A stretch of DNA of 64,000 nt, from NCBI RefSeq assembly GCF_001612785.1, contig NZ_BDBC01000010.1:124001-188000 (forward strand). The letters are read 5' to 3'. Source of the stretch: Nocardia beijingensis NBRC 16342. GTDB taxonomy: Bacteria; Actinomycetota; Actinomycetes; Mycobacteriales; Mycobacteriaceae. Below are positions 28,155 to 36,924 of this stretch, piece by piece. Position 1 is the stretch's first letter, and the number at the start of each line of letters is the position of its first letter. A program made the position numbers and the translations under genes. Under the pieces are notes generated by a model. It searched no databases, was not told the origin of the DNA, and was given only the letters and a program-made list of their open reading frames with translations.

Positions 28155-29240
28155 TCAGTCGAAGGAAAGCTCTTCCGGCTCTTCCGCATACGCGCGCGCG
28201 ACCTCCGCGGCCAAGCGCAGTGCGCGCCGACTCCACTCCAGCGGAACGCCCGCGAGACCGCACGCGGGACTGACCGCGACCCGTTGCGCCAGCGTGCGGC
28301 GGCCGAAGCCGAGCCGGTCGACCAGCCGGACACCGGGCTCGGCGAGATCGCGCCAGGTGACCGGAGTCGCGGGTACTTCGGTCGGGACCACACCGAGCAC
28401 CAACTGTTTGCCCGCTTCGACGGTCTCCCCGACTTCGTCGAGTTGCCTGGTGCCGATCGTGCTCAGGTCGAAGCCGATCGCGGCGGCGGCGCTGCGACGC
28501 AGCAAGCCCAACGCGGGCGGCTCCGCGCAACTGTGCACCAGCACCGGCGCGGACTGGGCGGCGATCACCGTGTCCAACAGCGCGAGCGCTTCCGGTTCGG
28601 GCACAGCGCGCACCGTGTTCAGTACGCTCACCCCGCGCAGCGAGCCTTCCAGCACCGCGGTCAGCGACGGTTCGTCCAGTTGCAGGACGACGCGCGCGCC
28701 GAGCCGCTTGCCCACCTCGGCGACGTGCTGCGCCAGCCCCTCGGCCAGCGAGTCCGAAAGATCGCGCACCGCACCGAAATCGGTGAGCACACGGTGCCCG
28801 CCGGGCAGTTCGACCTGCGCGGCCAAGGTCAGCGGCCCCGCCGCCTGCACCTTGACCAGCCGGTCGCCGCCGGACAAGCCCGCGTTCTCCCACGCTTCCT
28901 CGAGCGCGTCCAGATCCGTGCGCAGCAGATCGCGGGCCCGGCGCGAGACCGCGCCCGGCCGCGGCGCGAGCCGGTAGCCCCTCGGCGTCGTGTCGAAGCG
29001 CAGGTCGACCAGCAGGGCGGAGGCCCGGCCGATCAGGTCCGCGCCCGCGCCGCGGCCCGGCAACTCCACCAGGTGGGGCAGCTCACCGAGTTCGCCGACG
29101 ATGGTCGCCGCGGCCTCACGCGGATCGGTGCCCGGCCAGGAGCCGATGCCGGTGGCGATGCCGCCCGGAAAGCGGACCGGCTCGGTCGCCGTACCCGTCC
29201 CACTGTCTCGCGCCACGTCAGCCGTGCCGGTCTCGTCCAC
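28155..29240 (-). CDS. Cobalamin-independent methionine synthase (MetE C-domain-like) protein
   Basis: Protein of 361 aa with a UROD/MetE-like TIM barrel. GIGSWPGTDPREAAATIVGEL opens the domain; VQLDEPSL and VLVHSCAEPP match the zinc-ligand region of MetE, and SPACGL near the C-terminus gives the second Cys. The length fits the short MetE-like paralogues rather than the full 750-residue enzyme, so the methyl donor and acceptor are uncertain. In M. tuberculosis I recall a homologue (Rv3015c) in the same place next to ligA. Starts GTG; an in-frame alternative further in is possible. Confidence 0.82.
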   Translation of the reverse strand: MDETGTADVARDSGTGTATEPVRFPGGIATGIGSWPGTDPREAAATIVGELGELPHLVELPGRGAGADLIGRASALLVDLRFDTTPRGYRLAPRPGAVSRRARDLLRTDLDALEEAWENAGLSGGDRLVKVQAAGPLTLAAQVELPGGHRVLTDFGAVRDLSDSLAEGLAQHVAEVGKRLGARVVLQLDEPSLTAVLEGSLRGVSVLNTVRAVPEPEALALLDTVIAAQSAPVLVHSCAEPPALGLLRRSAAAAIGFDLSTIGTRQLDEVGETVEAGKQLVLGVVPTEVPATPVTWRDLAEPGVRLVDRLGFGRRTLAQRVAVSPACGLAGVPLEWSRRALRLAAEVARAYAEEPEELSFD

Positions 29241-29355
29241 CCTCGTCGTACTCCGTCCGCTCGATTCCGCCGTTACGCGACCGCGCCGCGTTCAGCGGCT
29301 GGACCGTCCTCGGATGCACTGTCGCACGGGCAACCGGGGAGACGATGCCCGAAGA

Positions 29356-30471
29356 TCACCGCCGCGCGTCGACCCGCGCGTCGCTCGGGACCGGCTCGCG
29401 GGCGGTACCGGAAATAGTGCCACTTCCGATCACCTCGTCGCCCGCGGGATCCGGGCGGTACAGCACCACGGCCTGGCCGCGCGCGACACCGGTCAGCGGC
29501 TCACGCAGCCGCACGCGCAGTCCGTCGCCCACCGCCTCGGCGACCGCGGGCGCGATGCCGCCGTGCGCGCGCACCTGCGCCACGCACTCGATCGGACCCG
29601 TGGGCGCGGAGCCGGAAGTCCAGATCGCACGCTCCGCCTCGACCGTCCAGACCCGCAGGTCATCGGCCGATCCGACGCGAACCGTGCCGGACTCGGGATC
29701 GATCCCGGTGACGTACCGGGGCTTGCCGTCGGCGGCGGGACCCGGCAATCCGAGACCCTTGCGCTGGCCGATGGTGAACCCGTGCACGCCCTCGTGCCGC
29801 GCGAGCTCCCGCCCATCGGCGTCGACGACGGCGCCGGGCCGGATGCCGATCTTCGCGCCCAGGAAGGCGCGGGTGTCGCCGGAGGGGATGAAGCAGATGT
29901 CGTGGCTGTCGGGCTTGTTCGCGACGGCGAGTCCGCGCTCGGCGGCCTCGGCGCGGATCTGCGGCTTGGGGGTGTCGCCCACCGGGAACATCGCACGGGA
30001 GAGCTGCTGCGCGGTCAGCACCGCCAGCACATAGGACTGGTCCTTGTCGGCGTCGACGGCGCGGCGCAGCACGCCGTCGTCCAGCCGCGCGTAGTGACCG
30101 GTGACCACGGCGTCGAAGCCGAGCGCCACCGCGCGGTCGGCCAGCGCGGAGAACTTGATCTTCTCGTTGCAGCGCAGGCACGGATTCGGCGTCTCACCCG
30201 CCGCGTAGGCCGCGACGAAGTCGTCGATGACGTCTTCCTTGAAGCGGTCGGCGAAATCCCAGACATAGAACGGAATACCGAGCACGTCGGCGGCGCGCCG
30301 AGCGTCACCGGCGTCCTCCTTCGAGCAGCAACCGCGCGACCCGGTGCGCAGCGTGCCCGGTGTCGCCGACAGCGCCAGATGCACGCCGACCACCTCGTGA
30401 CCGGCGTCGACGGCACGCGCCGCCGCCACGGCCGAATCCACACCACCGCTCATCGCGGCGAGTACCCGCAT
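29356..30471 (-). CDS. mnmA: tRNA-specific 2-thiouridylase
   Basis: Forms 2-thiouridine at the wobble position of Lys, Glu and Gln tRNAs using sulfur relayed from IscS. The PP-loop [10 protein letters not shown] opens the protein (residues 9-18). The catalytic Cys pair is in [13 protein letters not shown] (about 100) and SHDICFIP (about 195), both conserved. Length (371 aa) is normal. Its ATG overlaps the iscS stop as TGATG, so the sulfur donor and the thiolase are translationally coupled, as in mycobacteria. Confidence 0.97.
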   Translation of the reverse strand: MRVLAAMSGGVDSAVAAARAVDAGHEVVGVHLALSATPGTLRTGSRGCCSKEDAGDARRAADVLGIPFYVWDFADRFKEDVIDDFVAAYAAGETPNPCLRCNEKIKFSALADRAVALGFDAVVTGHYARLDDGVLRRAVDADKDQSYVLAVLTAQQLSRAMFPVGDTPKPQIRAEAAERGLAVANKPDSHDICFIPSGDTRAFLGAKIGIRPGAVVDADGRELARHEGVHGFTIGQRKGLGLPGPAADGKPRYVTGIDPESGTVRVGSADDLRVWTVEAERAIWTSGSAPTGPIECVAQVRAHGGIAPAVAEAVGDGLRVRLREPLTGVARGQAVVLYRPDPAGDEVIGSGTISGTAREPVPSDARVDARR

Positions 30472-31697
30472 CAGACACCTCCTTTCGCACCGGCCAGGCC
30501 CGCGGCCTTGGCCCGCTCAACAACCTGTGGCAAGACTGCCAGGACCGCGTCGACGTCGGCGCGCGTCGAGGTGTGCCCCAGCGAGAAGCGCAGCGATCCG
30601 CGCGCCTGCCACGGCTCGACGCCCATGGCGATCAGCACGTGACTCGGCGTGGCGACGCCCGCGGTGCACGCCGAACCCGTCGAGCATTCGATTCCCGCCG
30701 CGTCCAGCAGCATCAGCAGCGAATCCCCTTCGCAGCCGGGGAAAGTGACGTGCACGTTGCCGGGCAGCCGCCCTCCGCCGACGGGACCGTTGAGCATCGC
30801 GTCGGGCGCGATCGCGCGGATACCGTCGATCAGCGCGTCTCGCAACGTGACCAGCTCGGCGGTCCTGGCGTGGCGTTCGATCGAGGTCTGGCGCAGCGCG
30901 GCGGCCAGCCCGATGGCGGCCGCCGTGTCCGAGGTGCCCGACCGCAGGTCGCGCTCGTGCCCGCCGCCGTGCAGCAGGGGCACGCACGGCACCTGCCTGC
31001 CGAGCAGCAGCACCCCGATACCGTGCGGTCCGCCGACCTTGTGCCCGGCGAAGCTGGCCGCGGACAGGCCGCTCGCGCCGAAGTCGATGGGCAGTTGCGC
31101 CGCCGCCTGCACGGCGTCGCTGTGCATCGGCACGGCGAATTCCGCCGCGACGGAGGCCAGCTCGCCGATCGGCTGGATCGTGCCGACCTCGTTGTTCGCC
31201 CACATGACGGTGACCAGCGCGACGTCGTCGGGGTGGGCGGCGAGCGCGGCGCGCAGCGCCGCGGGGGCGACCACGCCGTCGGCGTCCACCGGCAGCCAGG
31301 TGACCTCAGCGCCCTCGTGCCGCTCCAGCCACTCCACCGCGTCGATCACCGCGTGATGCTCGACCGAGCTGGCGATGATCCGGTTGCGGCGCGGATCGGC
31401 GTCGCGGCGCGCCCAGAAGATGCCCTTCACCGCCAGGTTGTCGCTCTCGGTGCCGCCGGAGGTGAAAACGACCTCCGATGGCCGTGCGCCCAGGTCCGCC
31501 GCGATCGACTCGCGCGCCTCCTCCAGCAGCCGCCGGGCGGCGCGGCCCGAACCGTGCAGCGAGGACGCGTTGCCCGTGCTGCGCAGGGCAGCCGTCATCG
31601 CCTCGATGGCCGCGGGCAACATCGGTGTGGTGGCCGCGTGATCGAGGTAGACCGTCTGGGGCGCACCGTTGACCGGACCCGAAAAAGCCGACTTCAT
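30471..31697 (-). CDS. iscS: Cysteine desulfurase
   Basis: PLP enzyme (408 aa) that takes sulfur from cysteine for tRNA thiolation and Fe-S assembly. The N-terminal [10 protein letters not shown], the PLP-Lys in [14 protein letters not shown] and the catalytic Cys loop [12 protein letters not shown] are all present; HSDAVQAA carries the PLP-binding Asp and Gln. It forms an operon with mnmA directly downstream. This is the mnmA-linked IscS of mycobacteria rather than the Suf-operon enzyme. Confidence 0.97.
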   Translation of the reverse strand: MKSAFSGPVNGAPQTVYLDHAATTPMLPAAIEAMTAALRSTGNASSLHGSGRAARRLLEEARESIAADLGARPSEVVFTSGGTESDNLAVKGIFWARRDADPRRNRIIASSVEHHAVIDAVEWLERHEGAEVTWLPVDADGVVAPAALRAALAAHPDDVALVTVMWANNEVGTIQPIGELASVAAEFAVPMHSDAVQAAAQLPIDFGASGLSAASFAGHKVGGPHGIGVLLLGRQVPCVPLLHGGGHERDLRSGTSDTAAAIGLAAALRQTSIERHARTAELVTLRDALIDGIRAIAPDAMLNGPVGGGRLPGNVHVTFPGCEGDSLLMLLDAAGIECSTGSACTAGVATPSHVLIAMGVEPWQARGSLRFSLGHTSTRADVDAVLAVLPQVVERAKAAGLAGAKGGV

Positions 31698-31837
31698 GAC
31701 CAGTTAAGGATAGCTGTCACGCTCAGCCGGTTATTCCCCCCTGCTCGAGCGCCCGCGCGGGGTCCGTTCCCCGGGGCCGCGCCCGGCCGAAGGCCCCCCG
31801 ACCGGGGAAATCTCAGGGTATTCACCTATTGAATGAG

Positions 31838-31916
31838 CCGCTGAATAGCGGTACGTTGTTCAGCGTGTTGATCGCTGATCCGCTCATTCCGTGGAGCGGA
31901 TGGCGGGGGCGGAATG
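31838..31916 (+). promoter_or_regulatory. Structured leader with three consecutive stem-loops
   Basis: Upstream of the small His/Asp-rich protein, three hairpins follow each other: CCGCT/AGCGG (31838-31851), TCAGCG/CGCTGA (31860-31878) and ATCCGCTC/GAGCGGAT (31878-31901). An alternative pairing, CATTCCG (31885-31891) with CGGAATG (31910-31916), would break the third stem. This mutual exclusion is what a regulated leader would show, but I cannot test it. Confidence 0.4.
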
Positions 31917-31959
31917 CCGAGCGGTCGACTCCGGACGAATCGATAGTGAGGTAGTTCCG

Positions 31960-32268
31960 ATGAACCCACGCACCCATGGACGCACGCGACGTGTGCTGGC
32001 GCGCGCCGCCGCCGCGTCGGTGCTCGCTCTGATGCCGGTCGCCGCCGTCGCGGTGCCCGCGCTCGCCGACCCGATCGTGCTCGAGCCCGCCGACCAGCTC
32101 GACGCGACCCATGGCCGCCACGGCCACGACGACTGGAATCGCGGCAGGCACAACGACTGGGACCGCGGCCGCCACGACGACTGGTTCCGCGGCCGCGACC
32201 GCCACGACGACTGGGACCACGGCAGGTGGGACCACCGGTGGCGTCCGCCGACGGGAAGCGGCTTCTGA
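31960..32268 (+). CDS. Secreted small protein with His-Asp-Asp-Trp repeats
   Basis: Exported protein of 102 aa. A twin-Arg-free basic N-terminus (RTHGRTRRVLARAA), a hydrophobic core (SVLALMPVAAVAVPALA) and a probable cleavage site before DPIVLEP give a mature protein of about 65 residues. About 45 of these form a low-complexity tail of repeated [HN]DDW/[HN]DW units spaced by Arg/Gly/His. The tail is rich in His, Asp and Trp and lacks Cys; metal or polyanion binding is possible. No family recognised. ATG at 31960 with GTGAGG eight bases upstream. Confidence 0.68.
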   Translation: MNPRTHGRTRRVLARAAAASVLALMPVAAVAVPALADPIVLEPADQLDATHGRHGHDDWNRGRHNDWDRGRHDDWFRGRDRHDDWDHGRWDHRWRPPTGSGF

Positions 32269-32285
32269 GTTCTCCTCCCTGTGTC

Positions 32286-32317
32286 TCCGGGGCGGGCCGG
32301 CATCGGCTCGCCCCGGA
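32286..32317. terminator. Bidirectional terminator hairpin
   Basis: Nine-base arms TCCGGGGCG (32286-32294) and CGCCCCGGA (32309-32317) lie between the secreted protein stop and the convergent oxygenase stop. The loop can pair further (GGCCGG...). No long U-tract. Confidence 0.6.
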
Positions 32318-32339
32318 TTCATGTGCGGCCACGAAAGTG

Positions 32340-33332
32340 TCAGTAGGCGCCGATGGCCTCGCCCGGGGTGATGCCGTGGTGCAGCAGCGCGACGTCGGGG
32401 TGGGCGCGGGTGCGGGATTTCCACGCGTTCGCGCCGTAGGTGTCGAAGATCGGGTTGTCCGGGTCTGCCTCGACGCCACGGGAGTGGGCTGCCAGCTCGG
32501 GCGGCAGGGTGATGATCGGGATGGTGGCGTCCAGGGCCGGGTTGAGGAAGAAGGGGATCGAGACGCGGTCGGCGCCCGGCTCCGGCGCGAGTACGCGATG
32601 GCGGGTGGCGCGCAGATATCCCCTCGTGGCGACCTCGAGCAGTTCGCCGATGTTGACGATGAACGCTCCTGACAACGGCGGCACGTCCACCCACTCCCCT
32701 GGCGACAGCTCCGCCTGCAGTCCTCGCGAATCCAGCTCCACCAGCAGCAGCGTGAGCACACCCGAATCCTTGTGCGCCCCAACGCCCTGCGGATTCTCCG
32801 CGCTGCCCGGATACCGGACCACTTTGATCAGCGTGGCGGGCTGGTCGGCGAACGCGGCGTCGAACAGGTCAGCGGGCGCGCCGAGGGCAGCCGCCCACTG
32901 CCGCAGCAGTCGCAGGCCCACCTCGGACAGGGATTCGCTCCACGCTTCGAACACCTCGCGCAGCTCCGGTAGCGCGGAGGGCCACAGGTTCGGTCCTTGC
33001 AGGTGCCAGTACCCCTCGGCGCCGTCGATCACCGCGCGCTCGGGACCGATATCGATCTGCTCGCGCCAGTCCACCTCGCCGTTGGTCAGCTCACCGCCGA
33101 GCCGGGAGTACCCGCGGAACTGCGGACTCTTCAGCTGACTGATCTCGTCCTTGGCGGCGGCGGGCAACGCGAAGAACCGCCGCGCGACCGCCAGCGCCTC
33201 GTTCGACCGGTCCACGTCGATACCGTGACCGATCAGATAGAAGAATCCGGTTTCGTGCGTTGCCGACAGCAGATCGGACCGGAACCGTTCCGGATCGCGG
33301 TCGGCCTCGGCGAGATCGAGAACTGGAAGCAT
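32340..33332 (-). CDS. 2-oxoglutarate/Fe(II)-dependent oxygenase, isopenicillin N synthase family
   Basis: Non-haem iron oxygenase of 330 aa. The N-terminal DIOX_N region (LPVLDLAEADRDPERF ... HETGFFYLIGHGID) precedes the jelly-roll core. Iron ligands are H and D in GAHKDSG and the distal H in ATRHRV, and the 2-oxoglutarate-binding Arg and Ser are in DRVSIPFF. All are intact, so an active enzyme is likely. These proteins in actinobacteria are often annotated as IPNS-like but their substrates are mostly unknown. ATG at 33332 is preferred; upstream residues are Arg/Ala-rich. Confidence 0.9.
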   Translation of the reverse strand: MLPVLDLAEADRDPERFRSDLLSATHETGFFYLIGHGIDVDRSNEALAVARRFFALPAAAKDEISQLKSPQFRGYSRLGGELTNGEVDWREQIDIGPERAVIDGAEGYWHLQGPNLWPSALPELREVFEAWSESLSEVGLRLLRQWAAALGAPADLFDAAFADQPATLIKVVRYPGSAENPQGVGAHKDSGVLTLLLVELDSRGLQAELSPGEWVDVPPLSGAFIVNIGELLEVATRGYLRATRHRVLAPEPGADRVSIPFFLNPALDATIPIITLPPELAAHSRGVEADPDNPIFDTYGANAWKSRTRAHPDVALLHHGITPGEAIGAY

Positions 33333-33413
33333 ACGTACCACTATCGCGCGGAATACCGCGCGACGGCGTCCGTGCGGTGCGGTCGTCGCCAACGCGCGGC
33401 CGCAGCGCCACGC

Positions 33414-34433
33414 CTACCGAGCGGCCGTAGCGCTGCGCCTACCGCGCAACACGCGCCGCGGTCTGCGCACTTCCGGTGCGTCGGCCGTGAGCGACGGGTC
33501 CTGAACCCGCGTGTGCCCCGCCTCGATCCACTCCGTGCCCGCCGGCGCCTCATGCGCGGCGCCGCGGACGGCGGCCTCGCAGCGGCGGGCCAGTTCGCGC
33601 CGGTCGGCGCCGGGTTCCAGCACCGGCTCCAGCACCACTTCGGCGACCATTCCGCGCGAACGAAGTACGCGCCGGGCTGAGGAGGCGAAGGTGTCGACGC
33701 CGACGAAGGCGGGCACCGTGCACGGCACGCCGTGCCGGTCCAGGTACCGCAACCGCACCGGCTGCACGGGGGTGCCGGTGTCCACCGCCGCCTGGAACAA
33801 CGCGGGTCGAATGGTGCCGTAGGCACGGCCACACCACGTGGTGCCCTCGGGAAAGACGCCGACCCGCTCACCGGCGGCCAACCTGGCTCCGATCGCGGCC
33901 ACCACGCCGGGCAGCCCGCGCAGGCTCTCGCGTTCGATCGGAATGACCCGCATCAACTTGGCGAGGTTGCCGATCAGCGGCCAGTCCACCATGTCGGCGC
34001 GGGCCACGAAGCCGAGCGGCTGCACCGAAGCCAGCGCGACGATGTCGGTCCAGCTGATGTGCCCGGCGACGACGAGCACACCCCGGTCCGCGGCGCCGAA
34101 ACCGGCGGGTGCGAGCGCGATGTCGCCCTCATCGACGACAACGCGCTCGTCCGCGGCCACCCGGTTGTCGACCACGCGCAACCGCAGGCCGAGGCAACCG
34201 AGCAGTAGACGCGCATAGCCGCGCTGCAACGGCGCACGCTTGCCGCGCGGGGTCACCGTGTGCGCGATCGGGTAGCTGAGCAGCAGGCCGGCGATTCCGG
34301 CCAGCCGGGCGGCCACCCGTGCGGCGCCGACCTCATCGATCGCGTCGATGCAGCCGGGACCGCAGGGGCTCGACGGCATCCATGCGTGCGCCGCGGACGT
34401 GGCGGGTGGCGCGTCGAAGACCACGGTCCTCAC
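33414..34433 (-). CDS. 1-acyl-glycerol-phosphate acyltransferase-like (PlsC domain) protein
   Basis: Membrane-associated acyltransferase of 339 aa. Motif I appears as GHISWTD, where the usual HxxxxD is retained (H and D four residues apart). Motif III is FPEGTTW and a later VQPVRLRY fits motif IV. A hydrophobic N-terminal part (LAGIAGLLLSYPIAHTV) probably anchors it. The GTG start overlaps the stop of the GNAT gene (GTGA). In M. tuberculosis the equivalent pair is Rv3026c/Rv3027c by my recollection; the PlsC/GNAT coupling resembles the OlsA/OlsB pair for ornithine lipids, so an acyl-amino-acid lipid product is possible. Confidence 0.88.
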   Translation of the reverse strand: MRTVVFDAPPATSAAHAWMPSSPCGPGCIDAIDEVGAARVAARLAGIAGLLLSYPIAHTVTPRGKRAPLQRGYARLLLGCLGLRLRVVDNRVAADERVVVDEGDIALAPAGFGAADRGVLVVAGHISWTDIVALASVQPLGFVARADMVDWPLIGNLAKLMRVIPIERESLRGLPGVVAAIGARLAAGERVGVFPEGTTWCGRAYGTIRPALFQAAVDTGTPVQPVRLRYLDRHGVPCTVPAFVGVDTFASSARRVLRSRGMVAEVVLEPVLEPGADRRELARRCEAAVRGAAHEAPAGTEWIEAGHTRVQDPSLTADAPEVRRPRRVLRGRRSATAAR

Positions 34434-35257
34434 CGTCCCCCGTCGAACGACGCGGCGGCGTCTTGTAGTCGCTCGAGGTAGCGGGTGTTGATGGTGTTCA
34501 GTCCGAGCAGCGCGACGAAGTCGGCGACCGCGAAAGCGGGATCGTGGGCGGGCTCGCCGCAGATCTCCGCGCCCAGCCGCAGGTAGCCGCGCACCAGCGG
34601 GGGCAGTTTCGGCCGCGACGGCGGTGTCAGTTCGTCCAGGGTCTTCCCGTCGACGATCACCGGGTTGTACGGGTGCACCCGGCGCTCCGGGTCGGAGGCG
34701 TGCCTGCCCAGCAGCATGTCGCGCACACCGCGCACGTTGACCCCGGGCGGATCGGCCGGGGTGTCCCGCATCGGCACCGACACGCAGCCCATGACCCACT
34801 CGTAACCGGTGAGCTGGATGTAGTGCAGGATCCCTGCCCACATGAGGGTGAGCACCGAGCCGTTGCGGTGATCGGGGACCACGCAGGCGCGGCCCATCTC
34901 GACGATCCGCATGTCTTCCGGATCGAGCTGCGTGAGGTCGAATTCCGTCGCCGTGTAGTAGCCGCCCGCCGCGGCGACCTTGTCCGGCGGCAGCATCCGG
35001 TAGCAGCCGACGAACTCGCCGCTGGCGTCGTCGCGCACCAGCATGTGGTCGCAGTGCTCGTCGAAACGGTCGGCGTCCAAACCGGTTCCGTCGTCCGGGA
35101 TCCGGAAGCCCGGCTCGTTGGCGAACACGTTGTAGCGCAGGCGTTGCGCGGCGACGCGGTGATCGAGGTCGGAGGAGACCACCAGCGAGTAGCGCGACCG
35201 TCCCTCCCCGGAGTCCGTCGGTCGAGCCGGGGCCGTCAGCACGGACGAAATAGTCAT
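34430..35257 (-). CDS. GNAT-like N-acyltransferase, OlsB-type
   Basis: Protein of 275 aa in the GNAT_5 (PF13444) group, whose best-known member, OlsB, N-acylates ornithine. Characteristic segments are AAQRLRYNVFANEPGF, DEHCDHMLVRD, GCYRMLPPDKV and IVEMGRACVVPDHRNGSVLTLMW, with the CoA-binding region in the last. The ATG at 35257 gives the family N-terminus; residues further upstream in frame are not family-like. Coupled by a GTGA overlap with the PlsC-like gene, so both probably act in one lipid pathway. Two inverted GTTC-N3-GAAC sites lie 60-105 bp upstream. Confidence 0.85.
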   Translation of the reverse strand: MTISSVLTAPARPTDSGEGRSRYSLVVSSDLDHRVAAQRLRYNVFANEPGFRIPDDGTGLDADRFDEHCDHMLVRDDASGEFVGCYRMLPPDKVAAAGGYYTATEFDLTQLDPEDMRIVEMGRACVVPDHRNGSVLTLMWAGILHYIQLTGYEWVMGCVSVPMRDTPADPPGVNVRGVRDMLLGRHASDPERRVHPYNPVIVDGKTLDELTPPSRPKLPPLVRGYLRLGAEICGEPAHDPAFAVADFVALLGLNTINTRYLERLQDAAASFDGGR

Positions 35258-35319
35258 ATCCACGATGTAGCCAGTCCGACAATGCGTCCCAGCAACCTCG
35301 AAGTGTCGCCGCGATGCCG

Positions 35320-35362
35320 GTTCGGTGAACGAGACGGCTGTCACACCGAGCGTTCACCGAAC
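35320..35362. promoter_or_regulatory. Pair of GTTC-N3-GAAC sites in inverted orientation
   Basis: GTTCGGTGAACG (35320-35331) and its exact complement CGTTCACCGAAC (35351-35362) flank a 19-base spacer. Each half is itself a GTTC-N3-GAAC palindrome; the centres are 32 bp apart, about three helical turns. It lies just upstream of the GNAT-plsC operon, and looks like a double operator for a dimeric regulator. Confidence 0.55.
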
Positions 35363-35466
35363 AGTTCCGCCGCGTTCGCCCCTCCGCATCGAAACCGCCT
35401 CCGACATGCGGTTTACCGCGCGAATCGCGCTCGAGGCCGATGCGGTGCGACAGCCGCGCACACCGT

Positions 35467-35502
35467 GAATCGCGCCGCCTTCGACCGTGCGCGGCGCGAT
35501 TC
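35467..35502 (-). terminator. Terminator hairpin downstream of ndh
   Basis: Eleven-base perfect arms GAATCGCGCCG (35467-35477) and CGGCGCGATTC (35492-35502) with a 14-base loop, starting 16 bases after the NDH-2 stop. No U-tract on the minus strand. Confidence 0.6.
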
Positions 35503-35518
35503 TCAGGTGCGGGAACCT

Positions 35519-36811
35519 TTACGCGGCGCGACTCTCCGCGGCGAGTACCTTCGGCGCGGTCGTGTCCTCTTCGGCGAAACCGGGACGCCCGGTGAAGATG
35601 AACGCGACCAGCCAGGACGCGACCGCGGCGAAGCGGTTGCGGAAGCCGACCAGGTAGAACAGGTGCACCGCGAGCCAGATGAACCAGGCGATCACGCCGC
35701 GGAAGGTGATGCGGTCGTTCAGCTTCGTCACGGCGCTGAACCGGCTGATCACCGCCATGCTGCCCTTGTCCCAGTAGGTGAAGGGGGTGCCGGGCTGCTT
35801 CTTGCGGCGGATGATGTCGGCGGCGTGCCTGCCCTCCTGCATGGCCACCGGCGACTGGCCGGGGTAGCCGTTGAGCGAGGTCATGTCGCCGATGGCGTAG
35901 ATGTCGGCATAGCCGCCGACGGTGAGGTCCGGGTTGATCAGCAGCCGGCCCGCGCGGTCGGTCGCCACGCCCGTGGCCTCGGCCAAGATCTTCGCGAACC
36001 CGCCCGCCTGCACGCCCGCCGACCAGACCACGGTCTCCGCCGCGATGGCGTGCTCGACGCCGTCGGCGCTCTTGACGGTGACCTTGCCGTGCTCGATGTC
36101 GGTGACGAAGGTGCCGAGAAGCACCTCGACGCCGCTGCTGGTCAGCGACTTCTTCGCGTACTCGGACAGTCCGCCGCCGAACGGGGGGAGCACCTCGCCC
36201 GCGCCCTCGACGAGCGTGACCGAGACCTCCTGGTGGAAGTGCCGCTTCGCCAGCTCCTTCAGCTGACCGGCCACCTCGACGCCGGTCGCGCCCGCGCCGA
36301 CCACGACGAAGCTCAGCAGCCTGCGCCTGGTCTGCTCGTCGGCCTGCGCGGCCTCGGCGAAGACGCGCGCGATCTGCGCGCGCAACCGGCGCGCGTCATC
36401 GATGGTCTTGAGGGAATAGGTCTTCTCCGCGAAGTCGTCGCGGCCGAAGTAGGACTGGCTCGCGCCGGTGGCCGCGATCAGCGAGCCGTAGCGGATGCGG
36501 TGGGATACGCCCTCGTGTTCGTAGGTGACGATGGCGCGGTCGGGATCGATGCCGACCACGGTGCCGAGGCGAACGTCGGCCTCGCGATGGCGGCGCAGGA
36601 TGCCCGCGATCGGCGGGGCGATCTCCTCCGATGTGAGCACACCGGTCGCTACCTGGTACAACAGCGGTTGGAACAGATGCTCGGGCGTGCTGGAGATCAG
36701 CACATAGTCCACCCCCGACTTGGCCAGTTGCTTGGCGGCGGCGAGCCCGCCGAACCCCGATCCGACAATGACGACACCCGCGGTTTCGATTCCCGCGTCC
36801 ACGTACTGCAT
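35519..36811 (-). CDS. ndh: Type II NADH dehydrogenase (NDH-2)
   Basis: Single-subunit, non-proton-pumping NADH:menaquinone oxidoreductase (430 aa) on the inner membrane face. FAD Rossmann motif VIVGSGFGGLAAAKQL at residues 13-28; NADH-binding motif VVVGAGATGVEVAGQL near 170; QPLLYQVATG and the AIGDM/SPVAMQEG quinone-site region are typical. A hydrophobic C-terminal stretch (IAWFIWLAVHLFYLVGF) provides membrane attachment. Divergent from a LysR gene with an inverted repeat split between the two leaders, hinting at redox- or substrate-responsive control. Confidence 0.95.
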   Translation of the reverse strand: MQYVDAGIETAGVVIVGSGFGGLAAAKQLAKSGVDYVLISSTPEHLFQPLLYQVATGVLTSEEIAPPIAGILRRHREADVRLGTVVGIDPDRAIVTYEHEGVSHRIRYGSLIAATGASQSYFGRDDFAEKTYSLKTIDDARRLRAQIARVFAEAAQADEQTRRRLLSFVVVGAGATGVEVAGQLKELAKRHFHQEVSVTLVEGAGEVLPPFGGGLSEYAKKSLTSSGVEVLLGTFVTDIEHGKVTVKSADGVEHAIAAETVVWSAGVQAGGFAKILAEATGVATDRAGRLLINPDLTVGGYADIYAIGDMTSLNGYPGQSPVAMQEGRHAADIIRRKKQPGTPFTYWDKGSMAVISRFSAVTKLNDRITFRGVIAWFIWLAVHLFYLVGFRNRFAAVASWLVAFIFTGRPGFAEEDTTAPKVLAAESRAA

Positions 36812-36828
36812 GACAGCCTCCTTCTCTC

Positions 36829-36908
36829 ATTACGAACCGCGATCCGGAGGGCGGATATTTCAGGTGTGTGGGCGCATAATTCAGATGACTCTTATCTCGA
36901 TTCGTAAT
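36829..36908. promoter_or_regulatory. Split inverted repeat in the ndh/LysR divergent region
   Basis: ATTACGAA (36829-36836) lies 18 bp before the ndh start, and its complement TTCGTAAT (36901-36908) lies 17 bp before the LysR start. The mirror-like placement in the 113-bp gap suggests a shared element near both transcription starts, possibly recognised by the LysR protein. Only eight bases, so chance is not excluded. Confidence 0.4.
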
Positions 36909-36924
36909 TAATGAGGAGGCGGCC

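Noticed and set aside
31698..31837. Small open frames between iscS and the secreted protein
   Set aside because: Pro/Arg-rich, no ribosome-binding site, and crossed by G+C-rich inverted sequences; treated as untranslated.
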